The notes below the pieces were generated by a model. That model was given only the letters and a program-made list of their open reading frames with translations. It was not told the DNA's origin and did no database searches. The translations under genes and the position numbers were made by a program. Shown in pieces: positions 51,107 to 61,326 of a DNA stretch of 64,000 nucleotides. The first letter of the stretch is position 1. Each line of letters opens with the position of its first letter. This DNA comes from Sphingomonas sp. Y57 (lineage in GTDB: Bacteria > Pseudomonadota > Alphaproteobacteria > Sphingomonadales > Sphingomonadaceae), in the NCBI RefSeq assembly GCF_001015195.1, contig NZ_LDES01000004.1:1-64000 (forward strand). Reading direction: 5' to 3'.

Positions 51107-51250
51107 CACCCCAGCGGGGGCTGGGGTCCATGTCTGTCATCAATCAGATGACATCCGAGAAGACAACCGACATGGATGCCAGCCTTCAGCCCTTGGCTGA
51201 AGTTTATCCCGAGCGCCTGCCTTGCAGGCAGTCGAGGGGCTGGCATGACG
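51107..51250. repeat. Multi-hairpin repeat element downstream of gatB
   Basis: About 144 bp between gatB and the orphan gene, packed with perfect hairpins: TGTCATC/GATGACA (51135-51153), CTTCAGCC/GGCTGAAG (51184-51202) and GCCTGC/GCAGGC (51215-51229). They are flanked by outer arms of CACCCCAGC and GGGGCTGGCATGAC type. The edges resemble those of the MPAEAGIS repeats. It could be a compound REP-like element or a structured 3' UTR. Confidence 0.7.
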
Positions 51251-51260
51251 GTCGAGAGGC

Positions 51261-52745
51261 TCAGCCCAGCGCCTTCTTGAGCAGCTCGTTGACGACGCCG
51301 GGATTGGCCTTGCCGCCCATCGCCTTCATCGTCTGGCCGACGAAGAAGCCGAACAGCTTGTCCTTGCCGCCGCGATATTCGGCGACCTTGTCGGCGTTGG
51401 CGGCCATCACCTCGGCGATCACGGCCTCGATCGCGCCGGTATCGCTGGTCTGCTTGAGGCCGCGTTCCTCGACAATCTTCGCAGGATCGTCGCCGGTCTC
51501 GAGCATGATCTCGAACACCTGCTTGGCAAGCGTGCCCGACAGCGTGCCGTCGGCGACCAGCGCGAGCAGCTCGGCACCCTGCTTCGGGCTGACCGGACTC
51601 TCGTCGATCGCCTTGCCGAGCCGGTTGAGCGCACCGAAAAGGTCGGAGATCAGCCAGTTGGACGCGGCGCGCGCCACCTCCGCGCCGGGCTTGCCGGTCG
51701 CGTCGAGCAGCGCCTCGAACCAGCGCGCCGTCTCGACATCCGAGGTCAGCACGGCGGCGTTGTACGCGGGGAGCCCGAGCTCGCCTTCATAGCGGGCGCG
51801 CTTGGCGTCCGGCAGCTCCGGCAGCTCGGCGCGGCATTGGGCGACGAAATCCTCGCTCAGCTCGAGCGGCAGCAGGTCGGGATCGGGGAAGTAGCGATAA
51901 TCGTGCGCGTCCTCCTTGGAGCGCATCGACCGCGTCTCGTTCCGGTCCGGGTCGTAGAGCCGCGTCTCCTGGACGATCGTGCCGCCGCTCTCGATAACAT
52001 CGACCTGGCGGTTCGCCTCGCTCTCGATCGCGGCCATCACGAAGCGGATCGAGTTGACGTTCTTCGTCTCGGTCCGGGTGCCGAACGGATCGCCGGCCTT
52101 GCGCACCGAGACGTTGACGTCGGCGCGCATCGACCCTTCCTCCATATTGCCGTCGCACGAGCCGACATAGCGGAGGATCGATCGCAGCTTTCGGAGGTAA
52201 GCCCCTGCTTCTGAAGGAGAACGCATGTCGGGCTTCGACACGATCTCCATCAGCGCGACGCCCGAGCGGTTGAGGTCGACATAGGAACGGGTCGGATGCT
52301 GGTCGTGCATCAGCTTGCCTGCATCCTGTTCGACATGGAGCCGCTCGACTCCAATCGTCCGGGCCTCGGCGATGCCGGCCTTCTCGTCGGCGTCGATCGT
52401 GATCGCGCCCTCGCCCACCAGCGGATGGTAGAGCTGCGAGATCTGATAGCCCTGCGGCAGATCGGCATAGAAATAATTCTTCCGATCGAAGCGTGACCAG
52501 CGATTGATCTCCGCGCCCAGCGCCATGCCGGTCTTGACCGCCTGGCGGATGCACTCCTCGTTCGGGACGGGCAGCATACCCGGCATCGCCGCGTCGACCA
52601 GCGACACGCTCTGATTCGGCTCGGCCCCGAACGCAGCCGAGGCGCCCGAGAAAAGCTTGGCGTTCGAGACGACCTGCGCATGGACCTCGAGGCCGATCAC
52701 GACCTCCCATTCGCCGGTGGCGCCCTGGATACGATAGCTGCTCAT
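51261..52745 (-). CDS. gatB: Aspartyl/glutamyl-tRNA amidotransferase subunit B
   Basis: 494 residues. Binds misacylated Asp/Glu-tRNA and activates the side chain for amidation. Motifs are [54 protein letters not shown], and [17 protein letters not shown]. The tail domain ends [26 protein letters not shown]. The ATG at 52745 overlaps the gatA stop (ATGA). Confidence 0.97.
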   Translation of the reverse strand: MSSYRIQGATGEWEVVIGLEVHAQVVSNAKLFSGASAAFGAEPNQSVSLVDAAMPGMLPVPNEECIRQAVKTGMALGAEINRWSRFDRKNYFYADLPQGYQISQLYHPLVGEGAITIDADEKAGIAEARTIGVERLHVEQDAGKLMHDQHPTRSYVDLNRSGVALMEIVSKPDMRSPSEAGAYLRKLRSILRYVGSCDGNMEEGSMRADVNVSVRKAGDPFGTRTETKNVNSIRFVMAAIESEANRQVDVIESGGTIVQETRLYDPDRNETRSMRSKEDAHDYRYFPDPDLLPLELSEDFVAQCRAELPELPDAKRARYEGELGLPAYNAAVLTSDVETARWFEALLDATGKPGAEVARAASNWLISDLFGALNRLGKAIDESPVSPKQGAELLALVADGTLSGTLAKQVFEIMLETGDDPAKIVEERGLKQTSDTGAIEAVIAEVMAANADKVAEYRGGKDKLFGFFVGQTMKAMGGKANPGVVNELLKKALG

Positions 52746-54229
52746 TTCGCCCACCAGTTCTGCGGCTTGGCGGTGAAACCGGCCCGCTGTTCTATCGCGA
52801 GGCCGGCGTTGAGGACGCCCTGCTCGTCGAGCGGGCGGCCGATGATCTGGAGGCCCAACGGCAGGCCCTGCCCGTCGAGGCCCGCGGGCACCGACATGGC
52901 GGGGACGCCCGCGAGGCTGGCCGGGACGGTGAAGACGTCGTTGAGGTACATCTCCAGCGGGTCGGCGCTTTTCTCGCCCAGCGCGAAGGCGGCGGACGGC
53001 GCAGTCGGCGTCAACAGCACGTCGACCTGCTTGAACGCCTCCTCGAAGTCGCGGGCGATCAGCGCGCGGACCTTTTGCGCCTTGGTGTAATAGGCGTCGT
53101 AGAAGCCCGCCGACAGCACGTAGGTGCCGATCAGGATACGGCGCTTGACCTCGGGCCCGAAGCCGGCGGCGCGGGTCGCGGCGTACATTTCCTGGAGATT
53201 GGCGCCGTCTGGCAGGTCGCGCAGGCCGTAGCGCACGCCGTCATAGCGGGCGAGGTTCGACGAGGCTTCGGCCGGGGCGATGATATAATAGGTCGGCAGC
53301 GCATAGCGGGTATGCGGCAACGAAACGTCGACGATCTCGGCGCCCGCGTCCCGGAGCCATTCAATGCCCTGCTTCCACAACGCATCGATCTCGGCGGGCA
53401 TGTTGTCGACCCGATATTCCGCCGGAATACCGACCTTCTTGCCCTTGAGATCACTGGACAAATTCGCTTCCCAGCGCGGCACTGCGACATCGAGCGAGGT
53501 CGAGTCCTTCGGATCGAAGCCCGACATCGCCTCGAGCAGGATAGCGCTGTCGCGGACGTCCTGCGCCATCGCGCCCGCCTGATCCAGCGACGACGCGAAG
53601 GCGACGATGCCGAAACGCGAACATCGGCCATAGGTCGGCTTGATCCCGGCGATGCCGGTGAACGCGGCCGGCTGGCGGATCGAGCCGCCGGTGTCGGTCC
53701 CCGTCGCCGCCGGTACGATCCGCGCCGCGATCGCCGACGAAGAACCGCCGGACGAGCCGCCCGGCGCGAGCGGGGCGTTGCCGCCGTCGTTGCGCCGCCA
53801 TGGCGAGATTACGTTGCCATAGGCGCTGGTCTCGTTCGACGAGCCCATTGCGAACTGGTCGAGGTTGAGCTTGCCGAGCATGCCTGCGCCCGCCGCGAAC
53901 AGCTTGGCAGTCACAGTCGATTCATAGGTCGGGGTGAAGCCGCCCAGCATGAGGCTGGCCGCCGTGGTCTGAAAGCCGGCGGTGCAGAAGAGATCCTTGA
54001 TACCAAGCGGAACGCCCGACAGCGGCAGCAACTCGCCAGCCGCACGCGCCCTGTCGGCCGCCTCGGCCGCCGCGATCGCGTGATCGGGAGTCTCGATGAT
54101 GAAGGCGTTGAGCGCCTTGGCGCCGGCGACGGCGCCGTTGAAGGCGTCGGCGATCTCCCGCGCCGAGAAGTCGCCGGCGCGGAAGCCGTCGCGGAGGCCG
54201 GCTATGCCCAGATCAGTGATGGCCGTCAT
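52742..54229 (-). CDS. gatA: Aspartyl/glutamyl-tRNA amidotransferase subunit A
   Basis: 495 residues. Amidase that frees ammonia from glutamine for tRNA-dependent Asn/Gln formation. The Ser-cisSer-Lys triad lies in [11 protein letters not shown] (Lys), [16 protein letters not shown] (Ser) and [14 protein letters not shown] (cis-Ser/nucleophile). The start ATG overlaps the gatC stop (TAATG), and gatA overlaps gatB by 4 bp, so the three are translated as a unit. Confidence 0.97.
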   Translation of the reverse strand: MTAITDLGIAGLRDGFRAGDFSAREIADAFNGAVAGAKALNAFIIETPDHAIAAAEAADRARAAGELLPLSGVPLGIKDLFCTAGFQTTAASLMLGGFTPTYESTVTAKLFAAGAGMLGKLNLDQFAMGSSNETSAYGNVISPWRRNDGGNAPLAPGGSSGGSSSAIAARIVPAATGTDTGGSIRQPAAFTGIAGIKPTYGRCSRFGIVAFASSLDQAGAMAQDVRDSAILLEAMSGFDPKDSTSLDVAVPRWEANLSSDLKGKKVGIPAEYRVDNMPAEIDALWKQGIEWLRDAGAEIVDVSLPHTRYALPTYYIIAPAEASSNLARYDGVRYGLRDLPDGANLQEMYAATRAAGFGPEVKRRILIGTYVLSAGFYDAYYTKAQKVRALIARDFEEAFKQVDVLLTPTAPSAAFALGEKSADPLEMYLNDVFTVPASLAGVPAMSVPAGLDGQGLPLGLQIIGRPLDEQGVLNAGLAIEQRAGFTAKPQNWWAK

Positions 54230-54516
54230 TATTCGATCACCTTCGGCACCGCGAAAAAGCCGTGCTCGGCCTGCGGCGCATTGGCCAGCACCTTGTCGCG
54301 GATATTGCCATCGGTGACGACATCCTCGCGCAGGCGTTGGTGGTTCGGGATCACGGCGGCGAGTGGCGCGATACCATCGGTATCGACCTCGCCGAGCTGT
54401 TCGATCCAGCCCAGGATATTGTTGAGTTCTGGGACCATCGCCTCGACATCGCCGTCGGTGACGGCAATGCGCGCGAGGCTCGCGATCTTGCGGACGGTTG
54501 CGGCATCGACTGACAT
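54229..54516 (-). CDS. gatC: Aspartyl/glutamyl-tRNA amidotransferase subunit C
   Basis: 95 residues, the family length. Stabilises the GatAB complex. Seen blocks are [50 protein letters not shown] and the end [20 protein letters not shown]. The ATG at 54516 matches homologous starts; a longer in-frame extension upstream is not conserved. First gene of gatCAB. Confidence 0.96.
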   Translation of the reverse strand: MSVDAATVRKIASLARIAVTDGDVEAMVPELNNILGWIEQLGEVDTDGIAPLAAVIPNHQRLREDVVTDGNIRDKVLANAPQAEHGFFAVPKVIE

Positions 54517-54568
54517 GGCCGCGCCGCTACCATCGGGGCGGCGCGGCGGCAATGCCTTACTAGCTCCC

Positions 54569-54588
54569 CCCTCCCTCGGTAGGGAGGG
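54569..54588. repeat. CCCTCCC/GGGAGGG palindrome, copy 3
   Basis: Perfect 8-bp arms CCCTCCCT/AGGGAGGG with loop CGGT, in the divergent gap between gatC and the DUF3089 gene. Similar to copies at 15594-15616 and 21352-21370. Confidence 0.6.
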
Positions 54589-54685
54589 CGATTATGCGGG
54601 TTGGCATTGGACGCACGCACGATTGCCCGCTACGCACTTGCGCGACCGCATCGTTAATGCTGCACTGCACCATCGGAGCCTACCG

Positions 54686-55801
54686 TTGCTCGCTCGCCGT
54701 TTCCTCTACATCATCGCGGGGTTGATCGTGCTGACCTTGGCCGCCGGGATCGGCTGGACCCTGTTCCAGGACCAGCTCATGCGCTTCGCCTTCGTGCCAG
54801 GCGTTCGCTTCGACGCCGGCGCGGCCGGGCCTGCCCCCGATTATGCACGGCCGGCAAGCTGGCTCGCGCGGCCGGATTTGCCCGATGATCCGTCGCGGTG
54901 GCTGCCTAAGGGGGTGGCCCAGACCGTGGACAAGCGCGAGGTCGCCATCTTTTATGTCGCGCCGACCACCTATTATGGCAAGGCGAGCTGGAACGGCCCG
55001 CTCGACGACCGCGAATCACGTAAATGGCTGACCGTGTTCGGCTGGAGCGAGGCAAGCGCGTTCAACCAAATCGGTGCGGTCTGGGCGCCGCGCTATCGGT
55101 CCGCCACGCTGGGCGCCTTCCTCAGCACCGCACCCGACTCGGCCAAGGCGCTCGATCTCGCCTATGGCGACGTTGCGCGCGCGTTCGACGCCTTTCTGGC
55201 TCAGATTCCGGCATCACGGCCGATCGTCCTGGCCGGGCACAGCCAAGGCACGGTCCATCTGATGCGGCTTATGCGGGAGCGGGTGGCCGGCAAGCCCGTT
55301 GCCCGGCGGATCGTTGCCGCCTACCTGGTCGGCTGGCCGATATCGCTCACTGCGGACGTGCCCGCGCTCGGCCTTCCCGCCTGCACCGCGCCGGGCGAGG
55401 CGAATTGCCTGCTATCCTGGCAGAGCTTCGCCGAGCCAGCCGATCCACGCATGATCCGCGAGATATATGAGGCGGCGCCCGGCCTCACCGGCGCGGCGCG
55501 CAAGGGCACACCGATGCTCTGCGTCAACCCACTGACCGGCGCGCCCGGCACCGCCGCGCTTCCCGCCGCCAATCTTGGCTCGCTCGCACCGGGCGCCGAC
55601 TTCATGGATGCCGAGCTGAAGCCGGGCGTCATCTCGGCACGCTGCGATCCGGCGGGTCTGCTATTGATCGGCGGACCGCCCAAGGGATTCGACCGATTCG
55701 TGATGCCCGGCAACAATTACCATGTGTTCGACTATGCGTTGTTCTGGGCCAATATCCGCGCCGATGCGGCGGCGCGCGCCGCAAGCTTCCTGAAGCGGTG
55801 A
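54686..55801 (+). CDS. DUF3089 alpha/beta hydrolase-like membrane-anchored protein
   Basis: 371 residues. An N-terminal anchor ([22 protein letters not shown]) is followed by a DUF3089 lipase-like domain with [13 protein letters not shown] and the nucleophile motif [15 protein letters not shown]. Candidate Asp and His fall in the C-terminal part ([17 protein letters not shown]). The TTG at 54686 was chosen because GGAG lies 7 nt upstream and the anchor begins directly after it. Overlap with ruvX by 4 bp (GTGA). The substrate is unknown. Confidence 0.85.
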   Translation: MLARRFLYIIAGLIVLTLAAGIGWTLFQDQLMRFAFVPGVRFDAGAAGPAPDYARPASWLARPDLPDDPSRWLPKGVAQTVDKREVAIFYVAPTTYYGKASWNGPLDDRESRKWLTVFGWSEASAFNQIGAVWAPRYRSATLGAFLSTAPDSAKALDLAYGDVARAFDAFLAQIPASRPIVLAGHSQGTVHLMRLMRERVAGKPVARRIVAAYLVGWPISLTADVPALGLPACTAPGEANCLLSWQSFAEPADPRMIREIYEAAPGLTGAARKGTPMLCVNPLTGAPGTAALPAANLGSLAPGADFMDAELKPGVISARCDPAGLLLIGGPPKGFDRFVMPGNNYHVFDYALFWANIRADAAARAASFLKR

Positions 55802-56253
55802 TCTGTACCTCTACCCTGGATTTCCGCGACGCGCTGCCCGATCGCGGCCGCCTCGCGGGGCTCGACGTCGGCACCCGGACGATCGGCGTGGCGCTATGCG
55901 ACGCGGGCTGGACCATCGCCAGCCCGGCCGAGACGATCATGCGCGCCAAGTTCAGCGTCGATGCCGCGAAGCTGCGCGCGCTGGTCGCCGCCCAACTGGT
56001 GAAGGGGCTGGTGATCGGCCTGCCGCTCAATCTGGACGGCACCGATTCGCCGCGCACCCAGTCGGTCCGTGCCTTCGCCCGCAACGTCGAGCCGTTCGGC
56101 CTGCCGATCCTGCTGTGGGACGAGCGCTGGTCGACCCAGGCCGTGACCCGCACCCTGCTCGACGCCGATGCGAGCCGCGCCCGCCGCGCCGAGCTGGTCG
56201 ACAAGCTGGCAGCCGCCTACATCCTGCAGGGTGCGATCGACGCAATGATCTGA
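55798..56253 (+). CDS. ruvX: Putative Holliday junction resolvase RuvX (YqgF)
   Basis: 151 residues. RNase H-like fold, essential in many bacteria for 16S rRNA 5' processing. Motifs are [18 protein letters not shown] (catalytic Asp), [31 protein letters not shown], and [15 protein letters not shown]. The GTG start overlaps the hydrolase stop. pyrB follows 48 bp later. Confidence 0.94.
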   Translation: MICTSTLDFRDALPDRGRLAGLDVGTRTIGVALCDAGWTIASPAETIMRAKFSVDAAKLRALVAAQLVKGLVIGLPLNLDGTDSPRTQSVRAFARNVEPFGLPILLWDERWSTQAVTRTLLDADASRARRAELVDKLAAAYILQGAIDAMI

Positions 56254-56301
56254 CTAACCCCGCTTGAGCTTCCCGACGCGCTGGCCTACAGCGCGGCTTT
56301 A

Positions 56302-57252
56302 ATGTCCGCATCCTTCCCGCACCGCCATCTCACCGGCATCTACGGGCTTCAGCCGCACGAGATCCTGTTCCTGCTCGACGAAGCCGAGCAGTGGATCGCG
56401 CTCAACCGCGCGACCAGCAAGCATGACGATCGCCTCGCCGGCCTGACCCTCATCAATGCCTTCTTCGAAAACTCGACCCGAACGCTCCTGTCGTTCGAGA
56501 TCGCCGGCAAGCGTCTCGGCGCCGACGTCGTCAACATGCAGGTCGGCGCGTCCAGCGTGAAGAAGGGCGAGACGCTGATCGACACGGCGATGACGCTCAA
56601 CGCGATGCGCGCCGACATGATCGTGATCCGCCACCAGTCGTCGGGCGCCGTGCAGCTCATCGCCGACAAGGTCGACTGCCCCGTTCTCAACGCCGGCGAC
56701 GGCCGACACGAGCACCCGACCCAGGCACTGCTCGACGCACTGACGATCCGCCGCCGCAAGGGCCGGATCGCCGGGCTGGTCGTCGCGATCTGCGGCGACA
56801 TCCTGCACAGCCGGGTCGCGCGGTCGAACATCCTGGCGCTGACCACGCTCGGCGCCGAGGTCCGCGTCGTCGCACCGCCGACGCTGATGCCCGCCGCGAT
56901 CGAGCGGATGGGCGCGGTCCCCTTCCACGATTTCGACGCGGGACTCGACGGTGCCGACGTGGTGATGATGCTCCGGCTTCAGAACGAGCGGATGGACGGG
57001 GCCTATCTCCCCTCGCCCCGCGAGTTCCACGCGCTCTATGGACTCACCCCCGAACGGCTCGAACGCGCAGCGCCCGACGCGCTGGTCATGCATCCGGGAC
57101 CGATGAACCGGGGGGTCGAGATCACCAGCAGCGTCGCCGACCATCCGAGCCGATCGGCAATCACCGAGCAGGTCGAAATGGGCGTCGCCGTGCGCATGGC
57201 CTGCCTCGACGTGCTGACGCGACGACGGCGCGGCGTGGAGGGCTGGGCATGA
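56302..57252 (+). CDS. pyrB: Aspartate carbamoyltransferase catalytic subunit
   Basis: 316 residues. Commits carbamoyl phosphate to pyrimidines. Motifs are [26 protein letters not shown] (carbamoyl-phosphate loop STRT), [42 protein letters not shown] and [11 protein letters not shown], with [12 protein letters not shown] at the end. It overlaps the next gene (pyrC-like) by 4 bp, as in the PyrB/PyrC' complexes of Pseudomonas. Confidence 0.97.
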   Translation: MSASFPHRHLTGIYGLQPHEILFLLDEAEQWIALNRATSKHDDRLAGLTLINAFFENSTRTLLSFEIAGKRLGADVVNMQVGASSVKKGETLIDTAMTLNAMRADMIVIRHQSSGAVQLIADKVDCPVLNAGDGRHEHPTQALLDALTIRRRKGRIAGLVVAICGDILHSRVARSNILALTTLGAEVRVVAPPTLMPAAIERMGAVPFHDFDAGLDGADVVMMLRLQNERMDGAYLPSPREFHALYGLTPERLERAAPDALVMHPGPMNRGVEITSSVADHPSRSAITEQVEMGVAVRMACLDVLTRRRRGVEGWA

Positions 57253-58478
57253 CGGCGACCCTGGCCATCCTCGACGCCCGGCTGGTCGATCCCTCCGCCG
57301 GGACGATCACCCTCGGCAACCTGCTGATCCGCGATCGGCGGATCGCCGCGATGGGGCAATGCGACCTGCCCCCGGATGCCGAGACGGTCGATGCGGGCGG
57401 CGCGCATGTCGCGCCGGGCCTGATAGACCTTGGCATCTTCGCGATCGACATGCCGGCCTTCACCGCCGGCGGCATCACGCGCGCGGTGTTGATGCCCGAC
57501 CAGTCGCCACCGCTCGACCATGCGGCCCTCGTTCAGCGCGCCGCGGCAGCCGGCAAGCCTGACGTGTGGGTGCATCCGCTGGCTGCCGCCACCAAGGGCC
57601 TCGACGGAAGGGAGCTCGCGGAGATCGGCCTGATGAAGGCGGGTGGCGCCTGCGCCGTTGCGACGGGCCGGGGCTGGATCGCCGATTCGGGCGTGATGCT
57701 GCGTGTCCTTTCCTATGCCCGGTCGCTTGGCCTGACAGTGGTCTCGCATGCCGAGGACGGTGGCATAACAGCCGGCGCCGTGGCCACCGAGGGCGAATAT
57801 GCGACCCGCATGGGCCTGCCCGCCGCTCCGGCAGTCGCCGAAGCGATGGCGGTCGCGCGCGACATATTGCTGGCCGAGCAGAGCGGAGCCCGCCTCCACT
57901 TCCGGCAGCTCTCGACGGCTCGAGCATTCGATCTGGTGCGCGACGCCAAACATCGCGGCCTGCCGATCAGCTGCGGCGTCAGCCCGGCGCACCTGCTGCT
58001 GTCCGACATCGCGGTCGGCGGCTTCCGGACCTTCGCCCGGCTTTCTCCGCCCCTCCGCAGCGAGGATGACCGCCAAGCGGCACTCGCGGCGCTGGCCGAC
58101 GGCACGATCGACCTTATCTGTTCGAGCCACGATCCGCAGGGCCCCGAGGCCAAGCGACTGCCGTTTGCCGACGCCGAGCCCGGCATGGCCGGCGCGGAGA
58201 CGCTGCTGACACTATCGCTAACGCTGGTGCGCGACGGGGTAGTCACCCTGCCGCGGCTGATCGAGCTATTGTCGGCCGCGCCCGCCAGGCTGCTGGGGTT
58301 ACCCGGCGGATCGCTGGCGGTCGGCGCCGAGGCGGACCTGGTATTGTTCGATCCGGACATGCCGTGGCGTATCGATTCAGACCATATGGCTTCGAGGGCA
58401 GGCAACACCCCATTCGACGGCCTGCCCGTTCAGGGCAAGGTCATCCACACGATCAAGGGCGGCGTACTGCTGCGCTGA
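57249..58478 (+). CDS. Dihydroorotase-like subunit, probably non-catalytic (PyrC')
   Basis: 409 residues of the type I dihydroorotase fold. The zinc HxH motif, normally DLHVH, is DLGIF here (Gly62, Phe64), so both metal-binding His are absent. Some other active-site-like features remain ([42 protein letters not shown]). Such PyrC' proteins structurally support PyrB rather than hydrolyse dihydroorotate. A true pyrC must then lie elsewhere. Translation is coupled to pyrB by a 4-bp overlap. Confidence 0.9.
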   Translation: MTATLAILDARLVDPSAGTITLGNLLIRDRRIAAMGQCDLPPDAETVDAGGAHVAPGLIDLGIFAIDMPAFTAGGITRAVLMPDQSPPLDHAALVQRAAAAGKPDVWVHPLAAATKGLDGRELAEIGLMKAGGACAVATGRGWIADSGVMLRVLSYARSLGLTVVSHAEDGGITAGAVATEGEYATRMGLPAAPAVAEAMAVARDILLAEQSGARLHFRQLSTARAFDLVRDAKHRGLPISCGVSPAHLLLSDIAVGGFRTFARLSPPLRSEDDRQAALAALADGTIDLICSSHDPQGPEAKRLPFADAEPGMAGAETLLTLSLTLVRDGVVTLPRLIELLSAAPARLLGLPGGSLAVGAEADLVLFDPDMPWRIDSDHMASRAGNTPFDGLPVQGKVIHTIKGGVLLR

Positions 58479-58480
58479 GC

Positions 58481-59674
58481 TCAGGCCGGCTCGGTCGCCT
58501 TCATCCGTAGAGCCCACTGCATCGGCCGGTCTCCGCCGTCCATGCGGACGAAGCATTGCGCGCCGACCGACTGAATTCGCCGGCACAGATTGGATGCGTC
58601 CAACCGGCTCGCCAGTCCGCTGATCGACAGGCGATGGAGCGTGACTCCGCGCCTGCGGAATGCCGAGCCGGCCGGCATGTGATCGGCGATAAAGGCCGCG
58701 CGCCGGCCGAGCGCGGCCCAGGCGACCTCGGTGCGCTCCACGCTCGAATAGGCGCCGACCTGGACCGCCCAACTCAGCACCCGCCGAACCGGGGCGACAT
58801 GCGCGGCGACCAGGATCGGCGGGGCCGCACGCATCCGCGGCGGACCGACGAAGGCGGCTACGATCGGCTCGCTCAACCGGACCGGCGGAGGCGTGATCAA
58901 CGGCGGCGGTGGCGCGGGCGGCACCGAAGCCTGGGCGAGCAACACGGGGACCGAGGGAGGCGAAGGTTCGGCGGCCAGGGCCAGTTCGACGGGTCGGCCA
59001 GGGTCGGCCGCCGGCAGGACGCCGAGCATCGCGCCGACCTGCATCGCCGGATCGGCACGCAACTGTCCCACCATCGCCCAGCGACGGAGGCGTTCGGCGA
59101 CGAGATCGACGGGAACGTCCTGCGCGGCGACCGCCGCGGCGTCGTTCCAGCGGCCTTCAAGGGCATAAATGAAGGCGAGATTCTGGCGGGTCCGGGCGTC
59201 CGCGGCGGGCGCCCTGGCCGCCGTGACCAGAATCGGCCGGGCTTCGTCGAGGCGGCCAAGCAGCGCCAGCGCCAGCCCGAGGTCGCTGTCGTCGCCGGTA
59301 CCGCGCAGGCCGTCGAGAGTCGCGGCGGCCTCGTGCGCCCGACCCAGCGCGATCTGCGCGAGCGCCCGGTTGAGGGCGACCCGTACCAGCGACGGATCGA
59401 GTGCCAGCGCCTCGCCCAACGCAGCCTCGGCCGAGCGGAAGCGCCCGGCGGCGAGATAGGCGCGGCCCAGCATCGCCCGCGCCCTTGCATCGCGCGGCGC
59501 ACCGAGTACCGCAGCCTCGGCCCGGCGAACGGCGGCGGCGGGTACGCCGTGAGCCATCGCCTCGCGCGCGCCGGCGATCAGCCGGTCGGTCCGCTTGTGC
59601 GCGGCGGCGCTCGCCCCGGAGACCAGCACCAGGCCAAGCGCGGTGGCCGTGAGGCCGGTCCAGTTCATCCTCAT
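58481..59674 (-). CDS. TPR and SPOR domain exported protein
   Basis: 397 residues. Signal peptide-like start (MNWTGLTATALGLVLVSGASAAA), TPR-like repeats over about 28-220, a Pro-rich linker (PPAPPPPLITPPP), and a C-terminal SPOR domain (SWAVQVGAYSSVERTEVAWAAL...NLCRRIQSVGAQCFVRM). SPOR domains bind denuded peptidoglycan at the division septum. Start M at 59674 or 59668. It faces away from a second SPOR protein (59846-60928). Role in division or envelope maintenance is inferred. Confidence 0.86.
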   Translation of the reverse strand: MRMNWTGLTATALGLVLVSGASAAAHKRTDRLIAGAREAMAHGVPAAAVRRAEAAVLGAPRDARARAMLGRAYLAAGRFRSAEAALGEALALDPSLVRVALNRALAQIALGRAHEAAATLDGLRGTGDDSDLGLALALLGRLDEARPILVTAARAPAADARTRQNLAFIYALEGRWNDAAAVAAQDVPVDLVAERLRRWAMVGQLRADPAMQVGAMLGVLPAADPGRPVELALAAEPSPPSVPVLLAQASVPPAPPPPLITPPPVRLSEPIVAAFVGPPRMRAAPPILVAAHVAPVRRVLSWAVQVGAYSSVERTEVAWAALGRRAAFIADHMPAGSAFRRRGVTLHRLSISGLASRLDASNLCRRIQSVGAQCFVRMDGGDRPMQWALRMKATEPA

Positions 59675-59845
59675 CGCGGGCCCCCTGTCCTCGCTCCGGT
59701 CGGGATCATCCGCGCCAGGGTGCGCGAGGCGATGCTAAACTTTGGTTAACGATGATCGCGGCAAGCGTGTTGGGGCTATCGCCAGTCGCGTCGAACGCGC
59801 TATCACCCGCGCGAAACCATGCCGAAACATCGGGGGCGATCGAGT

Positions 59846-60928
59846 ATGAAAAGCTTTGTCCTGGGTTGTGCGCTGGGGGCGGCGAGCGTCGCCGTGCCGG
59901 CGGCAGCGGGCGTCAAGGAGGGCGTCGAAGCCTGGGCGAAGGGGGATTACCCCACCGCGATCGCCGAGTGGCGCGGCCCGGCCGCGGCCGGCGACCCCGA
60001 TGCCCAGTTCAACCTGGGGCAGGCCTACAAACTCGGGCGGGGTGTACCGATCGAGCCGGCGACGGCGCTCGACTGGTATCGCAAGGCGGCCGCCTCAGGC
60101 CACGAACAGGCGCAGGCGACCCTTGGCCTTCTGCTGTTCCAGAACGGGCAGCGTCCCGAGGCGATGACCTGGCTGAAGAAGGCCGCCGACCAAGGGGAAG
60201 CGCGGGCGCAATATGTCGTCGGTACCGCCTATTTCAACGGCGACCTGCTGCCCCGCGACTGGCCGCGCGCCTATGCGCTGATGACCCGCGCCAAGGCGGC
60301 CAACATTGGAGCGGCGACCACCAGCCTGCAGCAGATGGACCAGATCATTCCCCAGGAGCAGCGCGAGGCGGGGCTTGCGCTGGCGCGTGAGATGGAACGG
60401 ACCGCGCAGCTACGGGCGAACGATGTCGCCACGCCGGGCATGCCTCTCACCATGCGGAACTCGGTCACACCGCCGGTCGGCCAGACCGCTGTGCCTCCCT
60501 CGACCCCGCCGGTGGCGGCGACCGCGCCGGCACCGGCAGCAGCGCCGACGATCATGGCCCACGCCGGCGGAACCCCCTGGCGGGCGCCCACCACGACGCC
60601 TGCGGCATCGCCGCCCTCCTCGCCCAAGGCAGCCGCTCCCAAAAGCACACCCCCTGCGCCGGCCCCAACCCCGACCCCAGCGATCGTCGCGTCGTCGGGC
60701 GGCGGTTGGAAAATCCAGCTGGGCGCCTTCTCGAGCGCCGATGCGGCGCGCAATGCCTGGACCAGCCTGTCGACCCGTGCCGGCCTGAAGGCGCTGACGC
60801 CGAGCTTCTCGGCTGTCGGCGCGCTGACCCGGCTCCAGGCAGGGCCGATCGGCTCGCGCGCCGCCGCGAACCAGGCCTGCGCGGCGGTGAAGGCGACGGG
60901 AACGACCTGTTTCCCGGTCGCCCCCTGA
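59846..60928 (+). CDS. Sel1/TPR and SPOR domain exported protein
   Basis: 360 residues. Signal peptide (MKSFVLGCALGAASVAVPAAAG), Sel1-like repeats (GDPDAQFNLGQAYKLGRGV...AEARAQYVVGTAYFNG type) over about 30-160, then a long Pro/Ala/Thr-rich linker and a C-terminal SPOR domain (GWKIQLGAFSSADAARNAWTSL...CAAVKATGTTCFPVAP). The ATG at 59846 starts the signal directly. A peptidoglycan-binding septal role is likely. Confidence 0.9.
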   Translation: MKSFVLGCALGAASVAVPAAAGVKEGVEAWAKGDYPTAIAEWRGPAAAGDPDAQFNLGQAYKLGRGVPIEPATALDWYRKAAASGHEQAQATLGLLLFQNGQRPEAMTWLKKAADQGEARAQYVVGTAYFNGDLLPRDWPRAYALMTRAKAANIGAATTSLQQMDQIIPQEQREAGLALAREMERTAQLRANDVATPGMPLTMRNSVTPPVGQTAVPPSTPPVAATAPAPAAAPTIMAHAGGTPWRAPTTTPAASPPSSPKAAAPKSTPPAPAPTPTPAIVASSGGGWKIQLGAFSSADAARNAWTSLSTRAGLKALTPSFSAVGALTRLQAGPIGSRAAANQACAAVKATGTTCFPVAP

Positions 60929-61004
60929 TCCGGTGGATCGTCGTTAACGCTATCTTGATGGGTTCGGCCGATAAAAGCCGGACGTGAAGGTAGCGGAAGC
61001 GTGC

Positions 61005-61325
61005 ATGCGGCACTGGCGTGATTTCGATCGGGTTACGGCGATGGCGAGCCCCTGGCGGCGCCGGCGCGTCTGTCAGCTCGTCATCGATGGCGTCCCGCTC
61101 CCCGTGGCATTGCGTCAGATCGACGCCGGTGGCGCACGGCTGGACATCGCAACACCGCTCCCGCTCGGATCGACGGTCGAGCTACGCCATCCCGAGGCGG
61201 GATCGATCCGCGCCCGGATCAGCGAGATCGGCGAAGGCAGCGTGCGGCTCGCCTTCGATCGCAGCGAAGCAGCGGTGGCCTATGCCCTGGCTGCGATCAC
61301 GGCCGACATGACCAGCGGCAACTGA
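61005..61325 (+). CDS. PilZ-like domain protein
   Basis: 106 residues. An Arg-rich start (SPWRRRRVCQLVI) and IDAGGARLDIATPLPLGSTVELRHPEAGSIRARISEIGEGSVRLAF resemble a PilZ barrel, but the D-x-S-x-x-G motif is changed (IDAGGA). The ATG at 61005 has GGAAG about 6 nt upstream; a GTG at 60984 would add 7 residues. It lies 76 bp after the SPOR gene. c-di-GMP binding is less certain than for the PilZ protein at 18397-18717. Confidence 0.75.
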   Translation: MRHWRDFDRVTAMASPWRRRRVCQLVIDGVPLPVALRQIDAGGARLDIATPLPLGSTVELRHPEAGSIRARISEIGEGSVRLAFDRSEAAVAYALAAITADMTSGN

Positions 61326-61326
61326 A

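Noticed and set aside
53075-54685. Upstream extension of the DUF3089 hydrolase frame over gatA/gatC
   Set aside because: It is antisense to conserved gat genes; a TTG with GGAG at 54686 directly precedes the membrane anchor.
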